This document shows positions 27,318 to 35,843 of a DNA stretch of 51,555 nucleotides, piece by piece. The stretch's first letter is position 1; every line of letters starts with the position of its first letter. The position numbers were made by a program, and so were the translations under genes. The stretch is from Candidatus Epulonipiscium fishelsonii (GTDB taxonomy: Bacteria > Bacillota > Clostridia > Lachnospirales > Cellulosilyticaceae). The notes under the pieces are model-generated. The model made no database searches and was not told where the DNA came from. It saw nothing but the letters and a program-made list of their open reading frames with translations. The stretch is taken from NCBI GenBank assembly GCA_001983455.1, contig LJDB01000040.1, positions 1 through 51,555 on the forward strand, in the 5' to 3' direction.

Positions 27318-30300
27318 ATGAAAAAGTGGTCAGAAAAAATAGTTCAATTAACAAAAGAACGGGTATTTGTTATGTTAATTGGTATAATTATACTTTTTAC
27401 AATACTTCTTCTTAGATTTTATCAACTACAGATTATCAGATATGATGAGTATTCTTCAAACATAAGAGTTGGTATAGAAAGAACTATAGAGGTTCCATCG
27501 ACAAGAGGACTAATATTTGATAGATACGGAAGACAACTTGCGACCAACAAACCTATTCATGTTTTAAAAATAGATCAGCAAGTTAAACAAACAAAAGAAA
27601 GCTTAAACAATGTTTTGTTAAAAGTAGCAACTGTATTAGAATTAAATGGTGATGAATATATAGATAATATTCCTATAACAAATTCCCCTCCCTTTGAATA
27701 TACCACAAGTAAATCTAGTATAAATCAATTTATGTACAATATTCCATATAATAATGAAGAACATAGAAAAGAATTATTAGAATTATCGGCAAATGAACTA
27801 ATGGATTATTTAAGAAAACAGTATAACATTGCAAAAGTTAGTTTTGAGATAGATAAGCAGAGTGGAAAAAAAGTAAAACGAGGATTTACAGACGAAGAAG
27901 CTAGGAAAATTATTGCTCTTAGAACAGCTATGTATCCATACACTTATAAACAATATAATTTGGCTACTATTGCTTCAAATATATCTGATAAATCTGTTGC
28001 CTATATACAAGAAAATAGTGATAAATTTATAGGGGTTAGTGTAGGAATTGATGCAACAAGACAATATACCGAAGGAGAAATTACTGGAAACCTTATAGGG
28101 TATACACGAACTATAACAGATAGTTTATATGAAGAACTTCAAGGACAAGGATATGATAAAGACGATGTAGTGGGACATGAAGGTATTGAAAAATCAATGG
28201 AAGCTACTTTAAGAGGAATAGATGGAAAAGAAGTTATAGAAGTTGATACTTTGGGAAAAAAGGTGCATACTATTGAAGAAGGCAATGCAATTCAGGGTGA
28301 TGATATATTTTTGACAATAGATATAGATTTGCAAAAGTCCGTCTATAAAAGTATAGAGAGACGACTTAGTGAAGCTTTAATTGTTAGACTTAAAGGCACA
28401 AGGCCTAAAATGAAAATATCTGCACGTGAAATGCTGATTTCTATGATTGAAAGTAGTCAATTGTTAATTAGTAAAATGGAAAAAGCTCCACCCTCAAGTA
28501 AGCAAAATGAAATCTATCAACAATTATTACAACAATATAATCAACTAGACAATATGGTTAAAGAAGAAATAACGCTATATGATTTATTTCTTCAATGGAT
28601 ATCTGATGAAAATTCAACTTTAACAGATAAAGATTTAATTCTAGCATTGCATGAACAGGGTTCATTAAATTTATCACCATCCTTAATTGAACAAATAAAA
28701 TTGAATAATACAGGCACAGGTGAGCAAATATTAATTGATCAATTACAACGTGGATTTTTAAAACCAAACCAAATGGCTATTGACCCATTTAGTGCAACAG
28801 CTGTTATTGTTGATGTTAATACGGGTGAAATATTATCACTAGTAGGTTATCCTTCTGTAGATAGTAATAAATTGGCTAATGAGTTTAATAGCTATTACCC
28901 TACACTATTTGATGATAGGAGCATGTTATGGAATAGAGCACTTATGACAACAAAAGCACCAGGCTCAATTTTTAAAATGGTAGTAGCTATGGCAGGCTTA
29001 ATGGAAGAAGTTATAACGCCAGAAACTATTATATATGATACTGGTGTTTTTACAAAAGCTGGAGAACCGCACCCCGTATGTTGGATACACACAAACACTG
29101 GTGCAGGACATGGCCCTGTAGATTTACAAAAAGCCTTGGAAGTATCTTGCAATTATTACTTTTATGAAGTAGCTCATAGACTAGGTTTAAAATATACAGA
29201 ACCATATGGCTCTATTAATGTCTTGGAACATTATGCATCTTTATTTGGACTAGGAGATTTAACTGGAATTGAACTCCCCGAAAAAGAGCCTAATCTTTCA
29301 ACACCAGAAAATTTGGTTGATCAGGCAATTTCTAGCGTCTTGAATAAATTAAAGACAATGAGTGAAGAAAAAATATCAACTCAAGTTAAAGAAATTACTA
29401 AAATACTTGAAAAGGGAATATATCCTTCTGCAAATCCTTATGCTACCGATGTAGAAGGAAAAATTGAATATTTGAGTCAATATGAATTAAAAAGAACTAT
29501 TGAACCAATATTACAAGAAGCAATAGGTAAAAATTTGGAATCAAAAGTTAAAACAGCTTTTCAAAATATTCAAGGATATTTACAATTAAATATTGATGAT
29601 ATTACAGAAAATATTGTCTTAAACACTATGCTTGACCAAACAAATCGTTCTTTAAAAAGCAAAGCGAACGACCAGCTAAAGAAACATATTGAATATATGA
29701 TCAATGAAACTATGCAAAGTATTTCTAAAGACATAACAGAAAATACTGATATAAATGATATATTGCAAGCGTATTTAGAAGCTTACACAGTTTTATATAA
29801 CAAAGAATTAAATAAAAACTCAGATATACAACTAGTAGACAATTTGCGTGGCAAAATAACTAATTTACTAGATCAAGAAGACTACTATATTAAGTATTTA
29901 ATTTCAAAAGTACAACAGAATTTAATAGACACTATATCAACTTATATTTTAAAAGATGTTGATATGGAATGGAACGAAGGTATCACTGTAAGAACAGCTA
30001 TTGGACAAGGAAATAATGCTTTTTCTCCAATTCAAATGGCAAGATATGTTGTAGCTCTTGCAAACGGAAAAACTGTGTATGATCTAAAAATTATAGATGG
30101 AACTTATAACTCTAAAACTACACAAAATTACGAAGAAGCTCCAGTGAAAATTCATAGTAGCTTAAATGTTCCTGAAGAATATATTTCGGAAATTCATGAA
30201 GCTATGTTAAAAGTAACGACTGGAGAACTTGGTACTTCAACAAATATATTAGGAGATTTACCAATACAAATTGCTGGAAAAACGGGAACAGCGGAAGAAG

Positions 30301-30494
30301 CAAATCACGAACATAGTTGGTTTACAGGATATGCCCCCTTTGATAATCCAGAAATTGTAGTAGTTACATCTGTTTATAATGAAGATGGATTAGGAAGTTT
30401 TGGGAGTCAAATTGCTAAAGATGTTTTTTCCGCATATTTCAAATTGAATGAAAAGGGTGAAAAAAGTACGTTAGATTATGAATTTGTAGAATAA
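27318..30494 (+). CDS. mrdA: Class B penicillin-binding protein 2 (elongasome transpeptidase), long form
   Basis: 1058 residues, far above the roughly 630-700 of classical PBP2. One membrane helix (about 15-35), a dimerisation domain (TRGLIFDRYGRQLATN; ATRQYTEGEITGNLIGYT), then the transpeptidase with SIFK (Ser550, nucleophile), SCN (Ser610) and KTG (Lys988). Two Lys/Glu/Gln-rich helical stretches are inserted: about 140 residues before the SIFK motif and about 220 between SCN and KTG. It cross-links peptidoglycan during elongation with MreBCD and RodA. AGGAGG precedes the ATG. Long versions occur in other clostridia. Confidence 0.92.
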   Translation: MKKWSEKIVQLTKERVFVMLIGIIILFTILLLRFYQLQIIRYDEYSSNIRVGIERTIEVPSTRGLIFDRYGRQLATNKPIHVLKIDQQVKQTKESLNNVLLKVATVLELNGDEYIDNIPITNSPPFEYTTSKSSINQFMYNIPYNNEEHRKELLELSANELMDYLRKQYNIAKVSFEIDKQSGKKVKRGFTDEEARKIIALRTAMYPYTYKQYNLATIASNISDKSVAYIQENSDKFIGVSVGIDATRQYTEGEITGNLIGYTRTITDSLYEELQGQGYDKDDVVGHEGIEKSMEATLRGIDGKEVIEVDTLGKKVHTIEEGNAIQGDDIFLTIDIDLQKSVYKSIERRLSEALIVRLKGTRPKMKISAREMLISMIESSQLLISKMEKAPPSSKQNEIYQQLLQQYNQLDNMVKEEITLYDLFLQWISDENSTLTDKDLILALHEQGSLNLSPSLIEQIKLNNTGTGEQILIDQLQRGFLKPNQMAIDPFSATAVIVDVNTGEILSLVGYPSVDSNKLANEFNSYYPTLFDDRSMLWNRALMTTKAPGSIFKMVVAMAGLMEEVITPETIIYDTGVFTKAGEPHPVCWIHTNTGAGHGPVDLQKALEVSCNYYFYEVAHRLGLKYTEPYGSINVLEHYASLFGLGDLTGIELPEKEPNLSTPENLVDQAISSVLNKLKTMSEEKISTQVKEITKILEKGIYPSANPYATDVEGKIEYLSQYELKRTIEPILQEAIGKNLESKVKTAFQNIQGYLQLNIDDITENIVLNTMLDQTNRSLKSKANDQLKKHIEYMINETMQSISKDITENTDINDILQAYLEAYTVLYNKELNKNSDIQLVDNLRGKITNLLDQEDYYIKYLISKVQQNLIDTISTYILKDVDMEWNEGITVRTAIGQGNNAFSPIQMARYVVALANGKTVYDLKIIDGTYNSKTTQNYEEAPVKIHSSLNVPEEYISEIHEAMLKVTTGELGTSTNILGDLPIQIAGKTGTAEEANHEHSWFTGYAPFDNPEIVVVTSVYNEDGLGSFGSQIAKDVFSAYFKLNEKGEKSTLDYEFVE

Positions 30495-30509
30495 TACAGG
30501 GGTGAGATC

Positions 30510-31274
30510 ATGGATAATCTTGTTATATTTAAAGGCTCTAGAGATGGAATTACTATAGTATTGGATCAGAAAGCACCCTTTAAAGAAGTAATCGAAAGTT
30601 TTTTGACTAAATTAAAAGATGCTGAAAAATTTTTTAAAGGTGCAAAGACTAACATAAAATTTCAAGGTAGAAAACTTTCTGAAATGGAAAAAGATACTTT
30701 AGTTGGTTTACTAGGAACACAAAAAGTATTAGACGTTTCTTTTTTGCATGACTTTGAAAATGTGAAAGAACCTATTTCAACTGAAATAGCTATAAAAACC
30801 ACAGAAGAGGTGAGTTTTGAAGAAGTAAAGCTTGAAGAAGTAAATTCAACAGATAAACCAAAGGCTCGTAGTACTATTGCATCAAGCATATTAAAAGCAG
30901 ATGAAAAAATATCATCCACTTACTTTCACTATGGAGTTTTGCGTTCAGGGCAAGAAATCAATTTTGAAGGCAGTGTTTTAATTATAGGAGATGTAAATCC
31001 TGGTGCAGTAGTTAAAGCTACCGCTAATATTATAATATTAGGATATTTAAAAGGAATTGCTCATGCTGGAATAAATAATAGTAAAAAAAGGGCTGTTATT
31101 ATAGCTTATGGTTTAATGCCAATGCAAATTTGTATACATGGAAAAATTGCTGATTTATCAGAAGAGGATTTTGATCTTAAATCACATGTTGCTCCACAAA
31201 TTGCTTATGTATTAAAAAATGAAATCTACATTGATGAAATAGATTTTAAAACTATACAAAACATGTTAGAATAA
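30510..31274 (+). CDS. minC: Septum site-determining protein MinC
   Basis: 254 residues. N-terminal MinC domain (about 1-75), a Glu-rich linker, then the C-terminal beta-helix with YGVLRSGQEINFEGSVLIIG, GDVNPGAVVKA and LGYLKGIAHAG, the surface that contacts MinD and FtsZ. It inhibits FtsZ polymerisation away from midcell. GGGGTGAG precedes the ATG. In related genomes minD and minE follow directly; here they do not, and a 574-nt noncoding stretch follows. Confidence 0.92.
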   Translation: MDNLVIFKGSRDGITIVLDQKAPFKEVIESFLTKLKDAEKFFKGAKTNIKFQGRKLSEMEKDTLVGLLGTQKVLDVSFLHDFENVKEPISTEIAIKTTEEVSFEEVKLEEVNSTDKPKARSTIASSILKADEKISSTYFHYGVLRSGQEINFEGSVLIIGDVNPGAVVKATANIIILGYLKGIAHAGINNSKKRAVIIAYGLMPMQICIHGKIADLSEEDFDLKSHVAPQIAYVLKNEIYIDEIDFKTIQNMLE

Positions 31275-31330
31275 GATGAAATAATATAGGGACACTATAT
31301 TTATCAGGGATAAATATAAGAGTTTTAAGC

Positions 31331-31359
31331 TGTGTCTTATTCAGGAATAATAAGACACA
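31331..31359 (+). terminator. Probable terminator of the mre-minC operon
   Basis: An 11-bp perfect stem, TGTGTCTTATT with AATAAGACACA, around CAGGAAT, followed by ATTTTAGATTTT. It lies 57 nt after the minC stop. Confidence 0.6.
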
Positions 31360-31455
31360 ATTTTAGATTTTAATTATTGCTTTACAGACTGTTTATAATC
31401 TTTTAAAAATATATTTTTAGTTGAGATAAATCTTGAAAGTATAAATAGGTGCTTA

Positions 31456-31494
31456 AATAACAAATTTAGTCACGTTGTTCCTAAATCTGTTATC
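31456..31494 (-). repeat. Palindromic intergenic repeat, copy C
   Basis: On the minus strand it reads GATAACAGATTTAG, loop GAACAACGTGA, CTAAATTTGTTATT: 14-nt arms with 12 pairs. It is inverted relative to copies A and B and lies about 20 kb away from them. Confidence 0.75.
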
Positions 31495-31559
31495 AAAAAT
31501 AATTAACAAGGGATTATTAATTTCTTGTTAATTCCCATGAATAAAACTAAAGGGGGCGT

Positions 31560-31848
31560 AAAAATAGTTTGATAACAATTAATAAATATTACTAAAAGAT
31601 GTTTACAAAATCAATTTGACATGCAAGAATACAAACTCTGCGTAGCTCACGCCATTCTAAAGTATTCTAGAATGAACTGAAGGATAATTAAAGAGAAATC
31701 TTTAGTTAAATGGCAGGTATTTGGAGTAGAAATATTTCAAGTAGTGAATTAAATATGGTGAAAAGCCATAGCTAAAATATATTGGCAAGCTTAATATAAG
31801 ATAGATAATTTATTAAGTTTAGATAATTTTAGTAGAGCGGACATAACA
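31560..31848 (+). other. Noncoding stretch between minC and ireB with possible RNA structure
   Basis: No ORF of useful length. It starts with a ribosome-binding-site-like AAAGGGGGCG (about 31550) that is followed by no start codon. Hairpins: CATTCTA/TAGAATG (31653-31674); AATTAAAGA/TCTTTAGTT with a GAAA tetraloop (31686-31707); TATGG/CCATA near 31755-31772. CCATT at 31652-31656 can instead pair with AATGG at 31709-31713, which would exclude the first hairpin. It could be a structured leader of ireB, a small RNA, or the remains of a lost gene. I recognise no riboswitch or T-box core. Confidence 0.3.
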
Positions 31849-32100
31849 ATGAATAATTCAAGTGAAACAATGCAATTTCATTTTGATTTAGCAGACCAAT
31901 ATTCTACAAGAGATATTTTAATAGATGTATATAAAGCTCTTGAAGATAGAGGATACAACCCTATTAATCAGATTGTGGGATATATTATGTCTGGTGATCC
32001 AACGTATATTACAAGTTATAATGATGCAAGAAAAAAAATAAGAAAACTGGAAAGAGATGAAATCTTAGAAGAACTAGTTGCTTTTTATTTAAAAAATTAA
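31849..32100 (+). CDS. ireB: IreB family regulatory protein (UPF0297)
   Basis: 83 residues with the family blocks [39 protein letters not shown] and [20 protein letters not shown]. In Enterococcus IreB is a phosphorylation target of the PASTA kinase IreK and affects cephalosporin resistance; the Thr in the N-terminal segment is present (YSTRD). Start at ATG 31849 with a weak ribosome binding site. It heads the ireB-ruvX-DUF1292 block known from B. subtilis (yrzL-yrrK-yrzB), but alaS, the usual upstream neighbour, is absent here. Confidence 0.9.
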   Translation: MNNSSETMQFHFDLADQYSTRDILIDVYKALEDRGYNPINQIVGYIMSGDPTYITSYNDARKKIRKLERDEILEELVAFYLKN

Positions 32101-32164
32101 TACAACTGCTAAAAGGTATAATAAACTTAAGAAAGGAAGATGTTATTTAGATGGAGACATATAT

Positions 32165-32587
32165 ATGAGAATACTAGGGTTAGATTTTGGATCCAAAACA
32201 ACAGGGGTTGCTTTAAGCGACCCTTTAGGCATAACAGCTCAAGGAATTGAAATTATCAGAAGAACAGATGAATTTAATCTTAATTCCACATTAATAAGAA
32301 TAAAAGAATTATGTACTCAATACAAAGTAAATAAAATTGTTATTGGGTATCCTAAAAACATGAATAACACTTTGGGACCAAGGTGTGAACAAACAGACAA
32401 ATTTATAAATAAATTAGAAAAAACAATAAACTTGCAAGTAGAAAGATGGGATGAACGATTAACAACCGTTTCGGCTGAAAATATGTTAATTGATGCAAAT
32501 GTGAGTAGAAAGAAACGAAAGAACGTAATTGATAAAGTAGCAGCAGTTATAATACTGCAAAATTATTTGGACACGAAAGGAATTTAG
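32165..32587 (+). CDS. ruvX: Holliday junction resolvase-like RuvX (YqgF)
   Basis: 140 residues. RNase H-like fold: [19 protein letters not shown] at the N-terminus carries the first catalytic Asp, IVIGYPKNM the second strand, WDERLTT the Glu and [14 protein letters not shown] the last Asp. The family works in pre-16S rRNA 5' maturation and perhaps junction resolution. GGAGA lies 7 nt before the ATG. DUF1292 follows after 2 nt. Confidence 0.93.
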   Translation: MRILGLDFGSKTTGVALSDPLGITAQGIEIIRRTDEFNLNSTLIRIKELCTQYKVNKIVIGYPKNMNNTLGPRCEQTDKFINKLEKTINLQVERWDERLTTVSAENMLIDANVSRKKRKNVIDKVAAVIILQNYLDTKGI

Positions 32588-32589
32588 TA

Positions 32590-32832
32590 ATGGAGCAAAT
32601 TTTATTTGTAGATGAAGAAGGCGTAGAAATTTTATTTGAGATAATTGATTATCTTGAAGACGACAATAACAAATATTTATTGGTTGAGGATGAGGATGAA
32701 AATGCTACTGTTTTGAAACAAAACACTGACGTAGAAGGAAATTTAATTTATGAATTAATTGATGCGGAAAGAGAGTTTCAAAAAATTGCGTTATTATTTA
32801 TGGAAAATGATGCTTATGATATAGAAATTTAA
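32590..32832 (+). CDS. DUF1292 family protein (YrzB-like)
   Basis: 80 residues, very acidic. VDEEGVEILFEIIDYLEDDNNKY and YLLVEDEDENATVLK fit DUF1292. The position 2 nt after ruvX is the conserved yrrK-yrzB arrangement. Function unknown. Confidence 0.85.
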   Translation: MEQILFVDEEGVEILFEIIDYLEDDNNKYLLVEDEDENATVLKQNTDVEGNLIYELIDAEREFQKIALLFMENDAYDIEI

Positions 32833-32924
32833 TTGTGTTCTAATGATATTTAATTTCAATTGACATAATGAATTTATGCCTTTATAATTATAACCATGAC
32901 AAATAATGTAAAGGAGTCCTATAA

Positions 32925-33356
32925 ATGAATACAAATGCATTCAAGGATATGTTAAAAAATAAAGGGTATAAACTGACTACACAACGAAGAGGAATTTTAG
33001 ATATATTAATTGATAATAGTGGAAACCATCTTTCTACAGAAGAAATTTATGATTTTGTAAAAGTTCCATATCCTGAGATTGGATTAGCAACAGTATATAG
33101 AACACTGCAATTGTTTGAAGAAATGGAACTAGTGGATAGATTAAACTTTGATGATGGCTGTAGCCGTTATGAACTACGTTCCCCTGATCAATTGCATCAT
33201 CACCATCATTTATTGTGTCAAAGTTGTAATAAAGTTTTTGAAGTGGATAATGATTTATTATCAGAAGTAGAAAAAGATATTGAGAAAAAATATAACTTTA
33301 AAGTATTAGACCATAATGTAATGTTTTATGGAAAATGTCAAAAATGTAGAGAATGA
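32925..33356 (+). CDS. Fur/PerR family metal-dependent repressor
   Basis: 143 residues. N-terminal winged helix (LTTQRRGILDILIDNSGNHLS; IGLATVYRTLQLFEEMELV) and a C-terminal metal-binding dimer domain with DQLHHHHHLLCQSC and KCQKC, so the structural zinc site with two CxxC pairs is present. Whether it senses iron, zinc or peroxide cannot be settled from these motifs. AAAGGAG precedes the ATG. Its stop overlaps the in-frame ATG 33353 of the RNase J frame. Confidence 0.9.
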   Translation: MNTNAFKDMLKNKGYKLTTQRRGILDILIDNSGNHLSTEEIYDFVKVPYPEIGLATVYRTLQLFEEMELVDRLNFDDGCSRYELRSPDQLHHHHHLLCQSCNKVFEVDNDLLSEVEKDIEKKYNFKVLDHNVMFYGKCQKCRE

Positions 33357-33370
33357 GAGGTGAAACTGTT

Positions 33371-35041
33371 GTGGTTCAAAAAAGAAATAAAACTAAGCTC
33401 CGAATTATACCTTTAGGGGGACTTGGTGAAATTGGAAAAAATATGACTGTTTTTGAATATGAAAATGATATAATTGTTATTGACTGTGGATTAGCTTTTC
33501 CTGCTGATGAAATGCTTGGTATAGACTTAGTTATTCCTGATGTGTCATATCTTACTAAAAACAGTTATAAAGTACGAGGAATTATTTTAACACATGGCCA
33601 TGAAGATCATATTGGAGCATTACCTTATATATTACAAGAACTAAACGTTCCGATTTATGGTACAAAACTTACAATCGGACTAGTGGAAAATAAGTTAAAA
33701 GAGCATAATTTATTAAAAACAACGACTTTAGAAACTGTATCTCAAGGTGAAACCCTAAAGCTTGGAACTAATTTTAAAGTAGAATTTATAAATTCTAACC
33801 ATAGTGTAGCAGATGCTGTTATGCTAAGTATATGGTCTCCAGCAGGAATTATAGTGCACACAGGAGATTTTAAAATTGACTATACTCCAATAAGGGGAGA
33901 AATGCTAAATATACATCGCCTTGCGGAATTAGGAAAAAAAGGTGTATTAGCACTAATGGCTGATAGTACAAATGCTGAGAGAGCAGGTTATACTCAATCA
34001 GAAAAAACTGTTGGAACAACTTTAGAAGATATATTTAACCGTTCTATTGATAGACGAATTATGGTTGCAACTTTTGCTTCCAATGTAGATAGGGTTCAAC
34101 AAATTATAAATATGGCCGAAAAATTTAAACGAAAAGTATTAATTATTGGCCGAAGTATGGTAAATGTAGTAAAGACAGCTAGTGAACTTGGATATATGGA
34201 TATTCCAAAAAACATTATGATAGATACTAGTGAATTACGAAATTATACGGATGGTCAAATTGTAATTATAATGACTGGAAGCCAAGGTGAGCCAATGGCT
34301 GCATTGTCACGTATGTCTAAGTCTGAACATAGGCAACTTGATATTAAACCAGGAGATATAGTCATTTTAAGTTCTACTCCTATTCCAGGAAATGAAAAAA
34401 CTATATCAAATGTTGTAAATGATTTATCTCGAAAAGGTGCCATTGTTATAAATCAAGACACTCACGTTTCAGGCCATGCGGCTCAAGAAGAGTTGAAACT
34501 TGTGCAAGCTTTAGTCAGACCCAAATATTTTATACCTGTTCATGGAGAATACAAACATCTTTTAAAACATGTAGAATTAGCACTAAGCATGGGTATGCCT
34601 AAGCAAAATACTAAAATTCTTTCTATTGGAGATGTTTTAGAAATTAGTAAAGATACATTTAAAGTAGTAGGGACAGTTCCTGCTGGTCAAGTTTTAGTTG
34701 ATGGCTTGGGAGTTGGAGATGTTGGAAATATTGTATTAAGAGATAGAAAACACCTTTCTCAGGATGGGCTTTTAATTGCTGTTATGACGTTAGAACGTGA
34801 GACAGGAATGGTTGTTTCTGGCCCAGATATAATTTCCCGTGGATTTGTTTATGTAAGAGAAGCTGAAAACTTAATTGATGAGGCTAAAAAAATTGTTCGC
34901 CGTTCTTTAGAGCATTGTGAAAACGCAAACATATGTGAATGGACACAAATTAAAACTATTGTAAAAGACGATTTAAAAGATTTTGTTTGGCATAAAACAA
35001 AACGAAGCCCTATGATTTTACCAATAATTATGGAAATATAA
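33371..35041 (+). CDS. rnj: Ribonuclease J
   Basis: 556 residues. Metallo-beta-lactamase core with LTHGHEDHIGALPY (His75, His77, Asp79, His80), SNHSVADAV, HTGDFK and the beta-CASP motifs MADSTNAERAGYT and TGSQGEPMAALSRM; C-terminal domain from about 450. A 5'-3' exo- and endoribonuclease central to mRNA turnover. The frame opens at ATG 33353, but GTG 33371 has AGAGGTGA at 7 nt and is preferred. Confidence 0.94.
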   Translation: MVQKRNKTKLRIIPLGGLGEIGKNMTVFEYENDIIVIDCGLAFPADEMLGIDLVIPDVSYLTKNSYKVRGIILTHGHEDHIGALPYILQELNVPIYGTKLTIGLVENKLKEHNLLKTTTLETVSQGETLKLGTNFKVEFINSNHSVADAVMLSIWSPAGIIVHTGDFKIDYTPIRGEMLNIHRLAELGKKGVLALMADSTNAERAGYTQSEKTVGTTLEDIFNRSIDRRIMVATFASNVDRVQQIINMAEKFKRKVLIIGRSMVNVVKTASELGYMDIPKNIMIDTSELRNYTDGQIVIIMTGSQGEPMAALSRMSKSEHRQLDIKPGDIVILSSTPIPGNEKTISNVVNDLSRKGAIVINQDTHVSGHAAQEELKLVQALVRPKYFIPVHGEYKHLLKHVELALSMGMPKQNTKILSIGDVLEISKDTFKVVGTVPAGQVLVDGLGVGDVGNIVLRDRKHLSQDGLLIAVMTLERETGMVVSGPDIISRGFVYVREAENLIDEAKKIVRRSLEHCENANICEWTQIKTIVKDDLKDFVWHKTKRSPMILPIIMEI

Positions 35042-35070
35042 ATTACAAAACAATGGAGGGATACACTAGA

Positions 35071-35106
35071 TGTTTGCTTTCATTGTTTCTGTAAAATTAC
35101 AGTAAC
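35071..35106 (+). CDS. Possible 11-codon leader ORF between rnj and trmR
   Basis: ATG at 35071 with GGAGGG about 9 nt upstream, a strong ribosome binding site for so short a frame; the product would be MFAFIVSVKLQ. It overlaps an AAACAATG/CATTGTTT stem. It may be a translated leader or the remnant of a gene such as mltG, which lies before trmR in B. subtilis. Confidence 0.2.
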
Positions 35107-35141
35107 AGATTGAATTTATCGAAAGGAATTTTTATTAAATA

Positions 35142-35840
35142 ATGAGTCAAATTAACTATGATTATATAGTGCAATATTTAAGAGTTTTGCATACTCAACC
35201 AAATGAAATATTGTACAAAATTGAACAAGCTGTAGCAACAGAACAACATACATGGCCAATCATAAAACCTGAAGTTGCCGATTTTATGGAAACTATCATA
35301 AATATTCATAAGCCTAAAAATATTTTAGAAATTGGAACGGCTGTTGGATATTCCGCTATTTTAATGAACTCTCAGCACAATTCAAAAGTAACTACTATTG
35401 AACGATTTCCAGTGATGTTAAAACAAGCAAAAAAGAATATACATGAAGCAGGAAAAGATAATGTTATCTCTATACTTGAAGGAGATGGTGAAAATATTTT
35501 GCCTACATTAGAATCTAATCATTATGATATGATTTTTATGGATTGTGCAAAAGGACAATATCTAAAATTTTTACCAGATTGTATTCGCATATTAAAAATA
35601 GGTGGAATTTTAGTAACAGATAATGTTCTGCACAAAGGTAGTGTTGCAAAATCAAGATATTTAATTGAAAGACGACAAAGAACAACTCATTCAAGATTGC
35701 GTGAATTTTTGTGGATAATTACACATGCAGATTATCTAAAGTCTTCTGTTATACCAATTGGAGACGGTGTTGCATTATCTTATAAAATTGGTAATCCTAG
35801 TAGTAACCAAAGTATTCACGATGCAAAGGAAGGAAAATAA
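35142..35840 (+). CDS. trmR: tRNA 5-hydroxyuridine methyltransferase (TrmR-type O-methyltransferase)
   Basis: 232 residues. Class I SAM methyltransferase of the catechol-OMT-like type: ILEIGTAVGYSAILM (SAM loop, about residues 64-78), MIFMDCAKGQYLKF and VTDNVLHKGSV. In B. subtilis TrmR (YrrM) methylates 5-hydroxyuridine at tRNA position 34 to mo5U. The U32 peptidase gene that follows at 3 nt belongs to the family that supplies that hydroxyl, so the two steps are side by side. The ribosome binding site (AAGGAA) is rather far from the ATG. Confidence 0.85.
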   Translation: MSQINYDYIVQYLRVLHTQPNEILYKIEQAVATEQHTWPIIKPEVADFMETIINIHKPKNILEIGTAVGYSAILMNSQHNSKVTTIERFPVMLKQAKKNIHEAGKDNVISILEGDGENILPTLESNHYDMIFMDCAKGQYLKFLPDCIRILKIGGILVTDNVLHKGSVAKSRYLIERRQRTTHSRLREFLWIITHADYLKSSVIPIGDGVALSYKIGNPSSNQSIHDAKEGK

Positions 35841-35843
35841 ATA

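Noticed and set aside
35050..35105. AAACAATG/CATTGTTT stem after rnj as a terminator
   Set aside because: The loop is over 20 nt and there is no T-run; trmR follows on the same strand without a clear promoter, so read-through is likely.
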